Source: Gemmatimonadaceae bacterium | Lineage (GTDB): Bacteria; Gemmatimonadota; Gemmatimonadetes; Gemmatimonadales; Gemmatimonadaceae | Length of the DNA: 64,000 bases | Assembly: GCA_025929535.1 (NCBI GenBank) | Contig: JAICLZ010000001.1 | Location: 62,001-126,000, forward strand | Direction: 5' to 3' | Shown here: positions 52,366-60,922 of the stretch, in pieces | Layout: each line of letters begins with the position of its first letter | Numbering within the stretch: the stretch's first letter is position 1 | Program-made: the position numbers and the translations under genes | Notes under the pieces: generated by a model | What the model saw: the letters and a program-made list of their open reading frames with translations, nothing else | Databases searched by the model: none | What the model was told of the DNA's origin: nothing

Positions 52366-53513
52366 GCGATCTCTCCGAGAATGCCGCGATTGAGAACGCG
52401 TTGCGGATCGAACGCAGCGCGCACGGCTCGCGAGAGCGGATCGTTCACGCGCGACGGGATCCTGCTCCATTCGATGGCGGGGAGCCGCTCGAAGATGTGC
52501 GTGCCCTCGGTCCGTGAGACATGCTCGATCCACGGTGCGAGCGGCGCGTCCGCAACAACGGGATGGATGCAACGCACGACTCCGCGTCCGGCAGCAGCGT
52601 GCACGAGTGATCCATCGTCGCTCGAGGAGAGCCGGGCCCACAGGACGTGCAGGCGCGACGGGGGTGCCGATACGCGCACGACGCTGGCGCCGGCCGGCTC
52701 GATCCGCGCAAGGGCGTTCCACGACTCCTTCGGCGCGGGACGCATTTGCCCGAGCGCTCCGAGCGCGCGCAGCTGCTCGCGCACCGAGTCATCGTTGCCG
52801 CCCAGCCGTCCCAGCAGGAGCGAGCACTCCCCCAGACCGAGCGCACGCGCGAGCGGCGCGTTGAGCAGCTCGCACGCGAGCGGCGAGAACGGAAGCGCGC
52901 GGAGCTTCGCCAGCCAGCGCTCGAGCGCGTCGTGCGGCGGAAGCGCCAGCGTGATCGTCTGCTCGCGCTCGGGAAGCGCGCGCAAACGCACCGTCGCCTC
53001 CGTGATCACCGCGAGCGTGCCCCACGCACCAGTGAACAACCGGGTGAGATCGAAGCCCGCGACATTCTTCACCACGCGTCCGCCCGCGCGCACGATGTCG
53101 CCCGTACCGGTGACCGCCTCGATGCCGAGCACATTGTCGCGCGGCGTGCCGAAGGCGTGTGCGAGCGGGCCAGCGGAGCCGGTTGCGATCGTGGCACCGA
53201 GCGTTCCCGTGGGCGAGCCGAACGGATCCAGCGCGAGCCACTGTCCCTCGGCCGCCGTCGCGCGCGCGATGTCCAGAAGCGTCGCGCCCGCGCGCGCAGT
53301 GAGCGTGAGGTCGCTCGCGACGTACTCGACTATGGCATGGTCCTCCGCGAGCGAGACCGGCTTGGCGTCGTTCACGGGGCGGCCCGCGTCGAGCCAGGTG
53401 CCGCCGCCGATTATTCGCAGCGACCCGGCCGCGGTGCCGCATTCGAATCCCGGAGGTCGCACGTGCTCCTGCACGCACGACCGGATATCCGTCGTGCTCA
53501 CGCGCGCATCCAT
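52362..53513 (-). CDS. glcE: Glycolate oxidase FAD-binding subunit
   Basis: 383 aa. A FAD_binding_4 domain with LRIIGGGTWLDAG (Gly-rich FAD loop), PTGTLGATIATGSAGPLAHAFGTPRDNVLG and VVKNVAGFDLTRLFTGAWGTLAVITEATVRL, all strongly typical of GlcE. The C-terminal end FDPQRVLNRG is the usual FAD-oxidase closing motif. ATG 53513 lies inside the end of glcD (16-base overlap), so the two are translationally linked. Confidence 0.93.
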   Translation of the reverse strand: MDARVSTTDIRSCVQEHVRPPGFECGTAAGSLRIIGGGTWLDAGRPVNDAKPVSLAEDHAIVEYVASDLTLTARAGATLLDIARATAAEGQWLALDPFGSPTGTLGATIATGSAGPLAHAFGTPRDNVLGIEAVTGTGDIVRAGGRVVKNVAGFDLTRLFTGAWGTLAVITEATVRLRALPEREQTITLALPPHDALERWLAKLRALPFSPLACELLNAPLARALGLGECSLLLGRLGGNDDSVREQLRALGALGQMRPAPKESWNALARIEPAGASVVRVSAPPSRLHVLWARLSSSDDGSLVHAAAGRGVVRCIHPVVADAPLAPWIEHVSRTEGTHIFERLPAIEWSRIPSRVNDPLSRAVRAAFDPQRVLNRGILGEIA

Positions 53514-54985
53514 TCCCGGCACGAGTGCAGCGGCACCACCTTGCCCGGATTCGCGCGTCGCTCGGGATCGAACGCATCGCGCAGCGCGCATTGCGCCGCG
53601 AGCGATTCCGGTGAAAAGATGAGCGGCATGTACTCGAGCTTGTCGAGTCCGATCCCGTGCTCACCGGTGATCGTGCCGCCGGCGGCGATGCACGCCTGCA
53701 TGATGTCGCGCATGGCCATGCCCACGCGCCGCGATTCGTCGGCGTTGCGCGAGTCGTACCCAATGTTCGGATGCAGGTTGCCATCGCCCGCATGGAACAC
53801 GTTGCACACCTGGATCTCCCATTTCGCCGCGATTGCCGCGATCACACGCAACACGTCGGGAAGCTTCGTTCGCGGAATCACGGCATCCTGCACCACGAGA
53901 TCGGGCGCGATCCGTCCCATTGCGCCGAACGCTTTTTTTCTTCCCTGCCAGAGTCGCGCGCGCTCCTCCTCGTTCGCCGCGATTCGCACCGTGCGTGCGC
54001 CGGCCGTGAGGCAGTGTTGCTGCACGAGCCGCACATCCGCATCGAGTCCCGCGCCGAGTCCGTCGAGCTCGATCAGGAGCACCGCGTCGGCATCGGCAGG
54101 ATAGCCCGCAGCGTAGATCGACGCCTCGACCGCGCGGATGGTCGGCCCATCCATCATCTCGAGTGCCGCCGGAAGGATTCCCGCCGCGATGATCGCGGAT
54201 GTCGCGCGCGCACCCGCGTCGATGGACATGAAATCCGCGAGCAGCGTGCGTACGCCCTGCGGATTCGGCGTGAGCTTCACGGTGACCTCGAGCGCAATGC
54301 CGAAGCATCCCTCGGAGCCGATGAAGGCGCCGAGCACATCGTAGCCCTCCACTTCGCCGTCCGCATTTCCGAGCGTCACGACGTCGCCGCTCGCGAGAAT
54401 CACCTCGAGCGCGATGACGTGATTCAGCGTCACTCCGTACTTGAGGCAGTGCGGACCGCCGCTGTTCTCGGCGACGTTGCCGCCGATCGTGCACGCGGTC
54501 TGGCTCGACGGGTCGGGCGCGTAGTGCAGGCCGTGCGCGCCGGCCGCGCGGGTGAGCGTCACGTTCACGGCGCCAGGCTCGACCACCGCGAGGCGGTTCA
54601 CCGGATCGATGCGCAGGATGTGATTGAAGCGATTGAGACCGATGACCACGGCGTCGCCGCTCGCGAGCGCACCCGCCGAGAGTCCGGTGCCCGCGCCGCG
54701 CGCGACGAAGGGGCAGTGCTCGCGCGCGAGGAGACGTACGATGTCTATGAGCTGCTGCTTGGTGGTGGGGAAAACGGCGAGGCGGGGGCGAAGGCGATAG
54801 CCCGGAAGACCATCCGAGCTATAGGTCGCGAGCTCGCTCGACCGGGCCAGCACACCCCGCTCACCCACGATCGCGGCCAGTTTGGCCGCGAGTGCTTCCG
54901 TGTCGATGAGCGCGACGCGCTCACCGACGGCTCGTTCAGGCGGCGGTCCAGAAGCTCGCGAGTGCGTTCCCGTGTGGAGACCCAC
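53498..54985 (-). CDS. glcD: Glycolate oxidase subunit, FAD-linked (GlcD)
   Basis: 495 aa. FAD_binding_4 domain: CPFVARGAGTGLSAGA, PDPSSQTACTIGGNVAENSGGPHCLKYGV, AFIGSEGCFGIALEVTVKL. C-terminal FAD-oxidase C domain: FHAGDGNLHPNIGYD and GTITGEHGIGLDKLEYM, the closing catalytic-site signature. It oxidises glycolate or D-lactate; the glcE and glcF partners downstream favour glycolate. The only usable start is GTG 54985, which lies 50 bases inside the sigma factor gene. Confidence 0.94.
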   Translation of the reverse strand: MGLHTGTHSRASGPPPERAVGERVALIDTEALAAKLAAIVGERGVLARSSELATYSSDGLPGYRLRPRLAVFPTTKQQLIDIVRLLAREHCPFVARGAGTGLSAGALASGDAVVIGLNRFNHILRIDPVNRLAVVEPGAVNVTLTRAAGAHGLHYAPDPSSQTACTIGGNVAENSGGPHCLKYGVTLNHVIALEVILASGDVVTLGNADGEVEGYDVLGAFIGSEGCFGIALEVTVKLTPNPQGVRTLLADFMSIDAGARATSAIIAAGILPAALEMMDGPTIRAVEASIYAAGYPADADAVLLIELDGLGAGLDADVRLVQQHCLTAGARTVRIAANEEERARLWQGRKKAFGAMGRIAPDLVVQDAVIPRTKLPDVLRVIAAIAAKWEIQVCNVFHAGDGNLHPNIGYDSRNADESRRVGMAMRDIMQACIAAGGTITGEHGIGLDKLEYMPLIFSPESLAAQCALRDAFDPERRANPGKVVPLHSCREWMRA

Positions 54986-55829
54986 GCAATTTCTCGAAAG
55001 CGCGCTCGCGGATCTGACGAATGCGTTCGCGCGTCACTCCCATGAGCGCGCCGATCTTCTCGAGCGTCATGGCCTCGGCCCCTTCGTCGAGACCGTAGTA
55101 GAGATAGAGGATCTTTCGCTCTCGCGGCGTAAGATACTGCCGGAAGACGCGATCGATGAACTCGCGCATCAACTTGAAGTCGCAGTTCTCCTCGATCTCG
55201 CCGCCCTCGACTCCCACGAAGCGCTCGCCGAGCGTGGACGCTTCGCGGTCGGAACGGTCGATGGGCGCGTCGAGCGACAGCTCGGTGGCCGACATCTGGC
55301 GCGATGCGCGCACCTGTTCGGGGGTCTCTTCGATCAGGCGGCCGATCTCGTGATCCGTGGGATCGCGCTTGAGCACCTGGGCCAGCACGGTTTCCGCACG
55401 CGCGAGCTTGATGAGCTGTGAGTTCTGATTGAGCGGAATGCGCACGGAGCGCGTCTGCTCGGCCAGTGCCTTCAGAACGGCTTGGCGAACCCACCATACG
55501 GCGTACGAGATGAACTTGACGCCCTGATCGGGATCGAACTTTTTCACGGCCTTGAGGAGACCCTCGTTGCCGATGGCGACGAGCTCACTCAGATCGAGGC
55601 CGTGACCCTGATATTTCTTCACGTACGAGATGACGAAGCGGAGATTGGCGGTGACGAGCCGCTCCGCCGCGACTTCATCGCCCTTCTGTGCAAGGCGTGC
55701 GAGCCGGCGCTCTTCGGCCGGGTCTCGTATGAGCGGTAATTTCTGTATGTCGTGGAGGTATTGATCGAAAGCGGTAGAGGGGGAAGAGCGGAAGAACCCT
55801 TTAGACCTGCTCTCGGTCACATGCTCCAT
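54936..55829 (-). CDS. RNA polymerase sigma-70 factor, RpoD/SigA-like without region 1.1
   Basis: 297 aa. Region 1.2 (FDQYLHDIQKLPLIRDPAEE), 2.2-2.4 (LRFVISYVKKYQGHGLDLSELVAIGNEGLLKAVKKFDP..., FISYAVWWVRQAVLKAL), 3.0-3.1 (TRSVRIPLNQNSQLIKL), and 4.2 (AMTLEKIGALMGVTRERIRQIRERAFEKLR) are all present. Length and lack of region 1.1 match the short primary-type sigma factors seen in several phyla. It may be the main vegetative sigma factor or a close group 2 factor; the window cannot decide. A good TTGACC-N17-TATCCT promoter lies upstream. Confidence 0.93.
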   Translation of the reverse strand: MEHVTESRSKGFFRSSPSTAFDQYLHDIQKLPLIRDPAEERRLARLAQKGDEVAAERLVTANLRFVISYVKKYQGHGLDLSELVAIGNEGLLKAVKKFDPDQGVKFISYAVWWVRQAVLKALAEQTRSVRIPLNQNSQLIKLARAETVLAQVLKRDPTDHEIGRLIEETPEQVRASRQMSATELSLDAPIDRSDREASTLGERFVGVEGGEIEENCDFKLMREFIDRVFRQYLTPRERKILYLYYGLDEGAEAMTLEKIGALMGVTRERIRQIRERAFEKLRGSPHGNALASFWTAA

Positions 55830-55934
55830 ACACGCCCCGTTCTATGCGGAAGGGTGGACGAGCGGCACATCAGCTCGGGGAGGAAAAGGAGCCGGCGTGC
55901 AGCGGCTCGATGACGCCGAGCCTCAACGTCGGGC

Positions 55935-55963
55935 AGGATAACTGCGACTGTCGGTTAGGTCAA
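55935..55963 (-). promoter_or_regulatory. Sigma-70-type promoter for the sigma factor gene
   Basis: On the minus strand TTGACC (55958-55963) and TATCCT (55935-55940) are 17 bases apart. Transcription would start about 55928, giving a leader of about 100 bases. Confidence 0.6.
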
Positions 55964-56025
55964 CAGCCACAAAGTGTGCCGAAGATCACGCGCGTTCGCG
56001 GGGCTGCGGCACGTGGAAGGAAGCG

Positions 56026-56202
56026 TCAGCGCGGCGGGTCGCGCGGCTTGGTGCTCTTCGCTGCGGTCAAAATGCCCAGCCCGATGAGAATGAGCGCGCC
56101 GACACCGATCCACTGTCCGGGCACGTGGAGCAGATACGCCGCGACCGCGAGGCCGATGATGAAGATGAAATACCCGATCAGATATGTCGAGAAGGAGGAC
56201 AT
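56026..56202 (-). CDS. Small membrane protein (58 aa)
   Basis: MSSFSTYLIGYFIFIIGLAV is the first half of a two-helix protein; the second helix is WIGVGALILIGLGILTAA and the tail is basic (KSTKPRDPPR). Hydrophobic, no Cys, no motif. The pattern is typical of small inner-membrane proteins of unknown function. It lies between the sigma factor and aroB, 66 bases upstream of neither in frame, and could have its own promoter. Translation support is the clear two-helix pattern and a clean stop. Confidence 0.65.
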   Translation of the reverse strand: MSSFSTYLIGYFIFIIGLAVAAYLLHVPGQWIGVGALILIGLGILTAAKSTKPRDPPR

Positions 56203-56268
56203 GCGGGTCCGGTGTTGGGGACGGCTGCGCGAAGCGCAAGGAAAGTGCCTTCGCTCGAAGCGGCTATC

Positions 56269-57372
56269 TCATTGCGCGTGGGCATCTTGCAGGAGCAGCT
56301 CCAGAACGGTTTCGTCGGGCGCACGAACGCCTGCGACCGCACGGCCGATCTCGGCGATCAGCGCGTATTCGACGATCCCTTCGCGCGCCTTCTTGTCGCC
56401 GCGCGTCGCGGAGACGATGCGATGGGGATCGAGCTGCTTCGGTACGGCGTGGGGAAGTCCCGCCCGCTCGACGGTGTCGCGCAGGCGCAAGGCGGTACCC
56501 GGCGCCGTGATGCCGAGCCGCTCGCCGAGCTGCGCCTCGAGCACCATGCCGACGGCGATCGCCTCGCCGTGCAGCAGCGAATAGCCGCTTTCGGACTCGA
56601 TCGCGTGCCCAAGTGTGTGCCCGAAGTTGAGGTTGCGCCGGATTCCGCCCTCGCGCTCGTCCTGCATGACGATGCTCGCCTTGATCTCGACGCTCCGCAG
56701 AATCAGCGCACGCATGGCCTCATCGCCGGGATCCGCCAACAGCGATGGCAGCGAGTCATCGATTTTCAGGAAGTACGCGGCATCCGCGATCGCGCCGTGC
56801 TTGATCGCCTCGGCGAGACCCGAGCGGAGGTGATTCACCGGGAGCGTCGCGAGCACGGCGGGGTCTGCGATCACGGCACGCGGCCTGTGGAAGGCGCCCA
56901 CGAGATTTTTCCCCGCGGGTGTATCGATGCCTGTCTTTCCGCCGATCGATGCGTCGATCATCGCGAGCAGCGTCGTCGGGAGCTGCACGAACGGAATGCC
57001 GCGCATGTACGTCGCGGCGACGAAGCCCGCGAGATCGCCAACGACGCCGCCGCCGAGGGCGAGGATGGTGGTGTCGCGCCCGAAAGCAGCGGCGAGGAGC
57101 GCGTCGGTGAGATGGGCCCACTGCTCGCGCGTCTTCCCGGATTCGCCCGCGGGAATCGTGAAGAGCTCCGTGTGCCCGGAGGGGAGCGCATCGCGCACGC
57201 GCGCGGCGTAGAGCGGAGCGACGTTCTCATCCGAGATGATCGCATACCGGTGCGCCGGCGCCGCCGTGCGGATGATCTCGGCGGCGCGGTCGAGCAGCCC
57301 GGTGCCGAGGTGTACTTCGTAGGAGCCCACGGGAACCGCGAACGAATCGTGCGCGGTGGTAGTGCTCACCAC
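56269..57372 (-). CDS. aroB: 3-dehydroquinate synthase
   Basis: 367 aa. Second step of the shikimate pathway: DAHP to 3-dehydroquinate, using NAD and Zn. Seen: AIISDENVAPLY, LALGGGVVGDLAGFVAATYMRGI (NAD site), PTTLLAMIDASIGGKTGID, LRSGLAEAIKHG, RRNLNFGHTLGHAIE (metal His pair) and LHGEAIAVGM (third metal His). Full length. ATG 57372 overlaps the end of the adenosyltransferase gene by 7 bases. Confidence 0.97.
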   Translation of the reverse strand: MVSTTTAHDSFAVPVGSYEVHLGTGLLDRAAEIIRTAAPAHRYAIISDENVAPLYAARVRDALPSGHTELFTIPAGESGKTREQWAHLTDALLAAAFGRDTTILALGGGVVGDLAGFVAATYMRGIPFVQLPTTLLAMIDASIGGKTGIDTPAGKNLVGAFHRPRAVIADPAVLATLPVNHLRSGLAEAIKHGAIADAAYFLKIDDSLPSLLADPGDEAMRALILRSVEIKASIVMQDEREGGIRRNLNFGHTLGHAIESESGYSLLHGEAIAVGMVLEAQLGERLGITAPGTALRLRDTVERAGLPHAVPKQLDPHRIVSATRGDKKAREGIVEYALIAEIGRAVAGVRAPDETVLELLLQDAHAQ

Positions 57373-57911
57373 GTGACCTCGGCAGCACCCGCGCGGCGTG
57401 TCGCCACGCGCGCGAGCACGAAGAGCAGATCGGAGAGGCGATTGAGATAGATGAGTACGACTGGCGGCAGCGGATCGGAGCGCGACATCGCGATCACGTC
57501 GCGCTCGGCGCGCCGGCAGATCGTGCGGGCGACGTGGAGGGTGGCGGCCTTCATCGTGCCGCCGGGCAGGATGAAGGCGCGCAGCGGCTCGAGCTCCGAT
57601 TCGCCGTCGTCGATCGCGCGCTCGAGATCCTCAATGCGTGCGTCGCCGATGCGCGCCTTCTCGAGATGCGCGCGCACCTTCTCGGGATCGGGGGTGGCGA
57701 GGAGCGCTCCCAGGCTGAAGAGATCGCGCTGGACGCCGACGAGCACCTCATCGATGCGAGGCATGGGATCGGCTGCGCGCGCCATGCCGAGCGATGCGTT
57801 CAGCTCGTCGACGGAGCCGTAGGCCTGAACGCGCGGATGATCCTTCGGAACGCGGCCGCCGCCGAACAATCCCGTGTCGCCTGCGTCGCCCGTCTTCGTG
57901 TAGATCTTCAT
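57366..57911 (-). CDS. Cob(I)alamin adenosyltransferase, PduO type
   Basis: 181 aa. MKIYTKTGDAGDTGLFGGGRVPKDHPRV is the family opening (KIYTKTGD.G.T.L..G.R), then YGSVDELNASLGMAR, and RTICRRAERDVIAM plus IYLNRLSDLLFVLAR, the closing signature with the ATP-site Arg residues. It makes adenosylcobalamin from cobalamin. No other B12 genes are near. ATG 57911 directly abuts a palindrome. Confidence 0.96.
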   Translation of the reverse strand: MKIYTKTGDAGDTGLFGGGRVPKDHPRVQAYGSVDELNASLGMARAADPMPRIDEVLVGVQRDLFSLGALLATPDPEKVRAHLEKARIGDARIEDLERAIDDGESELEPLRAFILPGGTMKAATLHVARTICRRAERDVIAMSRSDPLPPVVLIYLNRLSDLLFVLARVATRRAGAAEVTW

Positions 57912-57929
57912 GGGATAAGAATATATCCC
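57912..57929. promoter_or_regulatory. Palindrome abutting the adenosyltransferase start codon
   Basis: GGGATA-6-TATCCC, perfect 6-6-6 inverted repeat directly next to ATG 57911 on the minus strand. It contains TATATT, which could act as a -10 box for a near-leaderless transcript. No Shine-Dalgarno is visible. Confidence 0.35.
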
Positions 57930-57938
57930 GACAGGCGA

Positions 57939-59009
57939 TCACGCCCGCTTGAACATCCTGGACCACCAGCTGTGGCGCTGGCCGTCCGCGCGCTTGAGCC
58001 CGCGCCTGAAGTTGGAGAAGTGCGTGAGCTCCTCGCTGGCCGTGGGCGGCTGGTAGCTCTCGGTGAAGATCGTGGCGAGGTGCTCCTGGAGACGGTCGGG
58101 CGTCGCGACGACCGCCTGCGATTCGCACCATTTGTCCAGCGCGCGTCCCATGGCCGCAGCGGTCGGGCGCTTGTTCGGGTCGCGGTCGAGCGACGACGTG
58201 AGAATCTCCTCGATCGAGCGCGGGATGTCGGGAACGAGCTCGCGCACGCTTGGCAGCGGCCGCCAGGTGACCTCGTCGATCAGCAGCTCCGTCGCGTCTT
58301 CATAGAAGAGCGGCTCGAGCGCGAGCAGCTCGTAGAGCGTCACGCCCACCGCGAACACATCGCTGCGGCCGCTCACCTCGAGCGCGAGCAGCTGCTCCGG
58401 GCTCATGTAGTGCTTCTTGCCCATGAGCATCTGCGGCGACTTCTGCATTGGGTCGATCGATGTCGACGCCTTCGCGATACCGAAGTCCGTGAGCTTCACG
58501 TGTCCGTCCCACGTCGCCATGATGTTGTTCGGCGACACGTCGCGGTGGACGATGTCGAGGCGTTCGCCATCGGCGCTGACGAAGTTGTGTGCGAAGTCGA
58601 GCGCGCGGCACACGCGGCTCGCGATGTAGGCGGAGATCGCGAGGGGGACCGGGGTCTCGAGCACGCGATGGCGCTCGATGATCGCGCGCACCGTCGGGCC
58701 CTTGATGTACTCCATCGCCATGTAGTACTGCCCATCGACCTCGCCCAGCTGATAGATCTGCACGATGTTTCCGTGCACGAGGTTGGCGGAGAGCTTTGCC
58801 TCGTCGATGAACAGCTGCAGCCAGGTCTTCTCCTTCGCGTAATGCGGATGGATGACCTTGAGTGCCACGCGCTTCGCGAAGCCCGCGGGGCCGAGATGCT
58901 CGGCCTCGTACACGGTGGCCATTCCGCCCTGCGCGATCTTCCGCACCAGACGAAACGCGCCGCCGTATTCCAGAATGTGGTCTTCGGTGTGCAGATTTGC
59001 TGTGCTCAT
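57939..59009 (-). CDS. Serine/threonine protein kinase (Hanks type)
   Basis: 356 aa, soluble. All kinase motifs are there: IAQGGMATVYEAEH (Gly loop), RVALKVIHPHY (Lys), VHRDVSPNNIM (catalytic loop with HRD-VSPNN as in many bacterial kinases), KLTDFGIAKA (DFG), HYMSPEQLLALEVSGRSDVFAVGVTLYELL. The C-terminal 75 residues have no membrane helix or PASTA/TPR domain. Substrates are unknown. It ends 27 bases upstream of the adenosyltransferase start and is divergent from the flavoprotein gene. Confidence 0.94.
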   Translation of the reverse strand: MSTANLHTEDHILEYGGAFRLVRKIAQGGMATVYEAEHLGPAGFAKRVALKVIHPHYAKEKTWLQLFIDEAKLSANLVHGNIVQIYQLGEVDGQYYMAMEYIKGPTVRAIIERHRVLETPVPLAISAYIASRVCRALDFAHNFVSADGERLDIVHRDVSPNNIMATWDGHVKLTDFGIAKASTSIDPMQKSPQMLMGKKHYMSPEQLLALEVSGRSDVFAVGVTLYELLALEPLFYEDATELLIDEVTWRPLPSVRELVPDIPRSIEEILTSSLDRDPNKRPTAAAMGRALDKWCESQAVVATPDRLQEHLATIFTESYQPPTASEELTHFSNFRRGLKRADGQRHSWWSRMFKRA

Positions 59010-59057
59010 CGTTCTCTGCCTTTGCGGAGCTGTTGGTTCTCTCCTTTTGCGCACTTC

Positions 59058-60074
59058 ATGACGCTGGACATTCGGGACATTACGATCATCGGCGCGGGCC
59101 CCACCGGTCTCTTCGCCGCGTTTTACGCGGGGATGCGAGGCGTGTCGGCGCGCATCCTGGACGCACTCCCGGAGCTCGGCGGCCAGCTGACCGCACTGTA
59201 CCCGGAGAAATACATCTTCGACGTGGCAGGGCTGCCGAAGATTCTCGCCAAGGATCTGGTGACCGATCTGGTGACGCAGATGCGCCAGTTTCGCCCGGAC
59301 GAGCGGCTTGGCCAGCGCATCGTGGCTCTGGAAGAGGACGGCGGGGTGCTGACTCTGGTCACCGAAACCGACCGCTTCCCATCGCGTGCGGTGATCGTCG
59401 CAGCGGGGATCGGCGCTTTCTCGCCGCGGCGGCTGCCACATCCGAGCGCCGAGGCGTGGTACGGGAGGGGGATTCACGACCGTGTGACGGACCCGAAGGA
59501 GCTCAGCGGGCAGAAGGTGCTGATCGTGGGTGGTGGCGACTCGGCCTTCGATTGGACGCATCAACTGAAGGATCACGCGAAGTCAGTCACGCTGATCCAT
59601 CGAAGCGATCGCTTCAGGGCCCACGGAGCCACCGTTGCGGCCGTGAGCGAGGCGGCGAAGGCGGGGCAGGTGAAGGTGCTCACCTTTCACGAGATTGCGG
59701 AAGTGAAGGGAACGGATGGGCACGTCACCGGTGCTACGTTGAAGGATGTGAAGGCGAAGACGATGCACGACGTGGATGTCGACATCATTCTGCCGATGCT
59801 CGGCTTCGTGAGCGACATTGGGCCGCTGGCGGAATGGGGGCTCACGATCGAGAAGGACGAGATCGTGGTATCGAGCACGATGGAGGCTGGCCGCCCGGGG
59901 ATCTATGCCGCAGGGGACATCACGACGTATCCGGGCAAGCTCAAGCTGATCGCGACGGGCTTCGGTGAGGCCGCGACGGCGGTGAACCAGGCGGTACACT
60001 GGATCTACCCGGAAAAGAAGGTGAACCCCGGGCATTCGTCGAACATGGCGATATTTGGACAGAAGGATGATTGA
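59058..60074 (+). CDS. Ferredoxin--NADP reductase, thioredoxin-reductase-like type
   Basis: 338 aa. DITIIGAGPTGLFAAFYAGMRG (FAD Rossmann), LPELGGQLTALYPEKYIFDVAGLP (typical of the YumC-type FNR), VLIVGGGDSAFDWTHQL (NADP Rossmann), and GRPGIYAAGDITTYPGKLKLIATGFGEAATAVN (FAD closing). The redox-active C-x-x-C of thioredoxin reductase is missing at the NADP domain, which supports FNR over TrxR. It links NADPH with ferredoxin or flavodoxin. Confidence 0.94.
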   Translation: MTLDIRDITIIGAGPTGLFAAFYAGMRGVSARILDALPELGGQLTALYPEKYIFDVAGLPKILAKDLVTDLVTQMRQFRPDERLGQRIVALEEDGGVLTLVTETDRFPSRAVIVAAGIGAFSPRRLPHPSAEAWYGRGIHDRVTDPKELSGQKVLIVGGGDSAFDWTHQLKDHAKSVTLIHRSDRFRAHGATVAAVSEAAKAGQVKVLTFHEIAEVKGTDGHVTGATLKDVKAKTMHDVDVDIILPMLGFVSDIGPLAEWGLTIEKDEIVVSSTMEAGRPGIYAAGDITTYPGKLKLIATGFGEAATAVNQAVHWIYPEKKVNPGHSSNMAIFGQKDD

Positions 60075-60107
60075 GCCGGAAACGCGGAACATCGGCAGGA
60101 GCTGGAG

Positions 60108-60416
60108 ATGAGCGACGAAAAGGAGACGTGCCCCGCGTGCGGAAGCGACCGGGTCACGAAGGGACGCATTCTTGGCGGCATCTCGTCGATCTATTTTCGG
60201 CCGTCGGGACTGCGCTTCTGGACACTCAGCGCCGCGGTCCCGATGATCGGCGCGAACAAGACGGCGGATGAGTTCTTCCCGCCGGGCGCTCGCGCGTGCG
60301 TGTCGTGCGGATTGCTGTGGAGCCGCGTGAATCCGACGCTGCTCGCGCGCGTGCTGCGCGAGGGCGGTACGGAGGAGACGCGCAAGCGGTTCGGGGATGG
60401 GGGAGAGGAAGGGTAG
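60108..60416 (+). CDS. Small protein with zinc-ribbon-like Cys pairs
   Basis: 102 aa. CPACGSD near the N-terminus and CVSCGLLW near residue 65 make a split C-x2-C...C-x2-C site. The linker is FRPSGLRFWTL and MIGANKTADEFFPPGARA. No enzyme motif is seen. It lies 33 bases after the FNR gene and overlaps the next reading frame. Function unknown. Confidence 0.72.
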   Translation: MSDEKETCPACGSDRVTKGRILGGISSIYFRPSGLRFWTLSAAVPMIGANKTADEFFPPGARACVSCGLLWSRVNPTLLARVLREGGTEETRKRFGDGGEEG

Positions 60417-60922
60417 ATCGTATTCGCTGGTTCGACAGGCGTTTCGACTTCAGCTTCCCGGCGGAGCTTCACCCGGCGCTCCTCGAGCGGCTGCGCGGAA
60501 CGCCGCTCCGACTCGCGGAGCGCGTGATGCTCTTCGAGCCGGAGGCGCAGCGGCGACGTACGGATGGATGGTCGGTGCAGGAGCACGCGGGGCACATCGC
60601 CGATCTCGACCGCATACTTTTCCGGCCGCGCATCGTCGAGCTCGAGCGCGGCGAAGACTCGCTGCTGCCGGCGGATCTCACGAATGCGACCACTGAGGCG
60701 GCGCAGCACAATTCGCGTTCGATGGACGCGGTGCTGGCGGAGGTGCGCCGCGAGCGCGGTGCCATGATCGCGCAGCTCGAGCGGATGGACCCATCGGTTT
60801 TTTCGCGCTCGGCGCGGCATCCGCGGCTCGGTGCGCCCATGCGATTGGTGGATCTGATGTTGTTCATCGCCGAGCACGATGACCATCATCTCGCGGCGAT
60901 CACGGCACTCGAGGCCCGCTAG
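60296..60922 (+). CDS. DinB-superfamily protein (start uncertain)
   Basis: The recognisable protein starts around 60413 (RIRWFDRRFDFSFPAEL) and runs to 60922: GWSVQEHAGHIADLDRILF holds the first metal His, and LMLFIAEHDDHHLAAI the closing H-x2-x-HH pair (H-D-D-H-H) of DinB four-helix proteins. No ATG, GTG or TTG lies between the upstream stop and 60413 except GTGs far inside the zinc-ribbon gene (60296 and nearby). The coordinates give the longest frame; a rare start such as ATT 60422 with the upstream purine-rich GGGAGAGGAAGG is possible. DinB-like enzymes use metals for thiol-dependent reactions. Confidence 0.78.
   Translation: MRVVRIAVEPRESDAARARAARGRYGGDAQAVRGWGRGRVDRIRWFDRRFDFSFPAELHPALLERLRGTPLRLAERVMLFEPEAQRRRTDGWSVQEHAGHIADLDRILFRPRIVELERGEDSLLPADLTNATTEAAQHNSRSMDAVLAEVRRERGAMIAQLERMDPSVFSRSARHPRLGAPMRLVDLMLFIAEHDDHHLAAITALEAR

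Noticed and set aside
55955-56239. A 94-codon minus-strand frame covering the small membrane protein
   Set aside because: Arg/His/Pro-rich with no fold pattern; the 58-codon frame at 56026-56202 shows two clean membrane helices instead.
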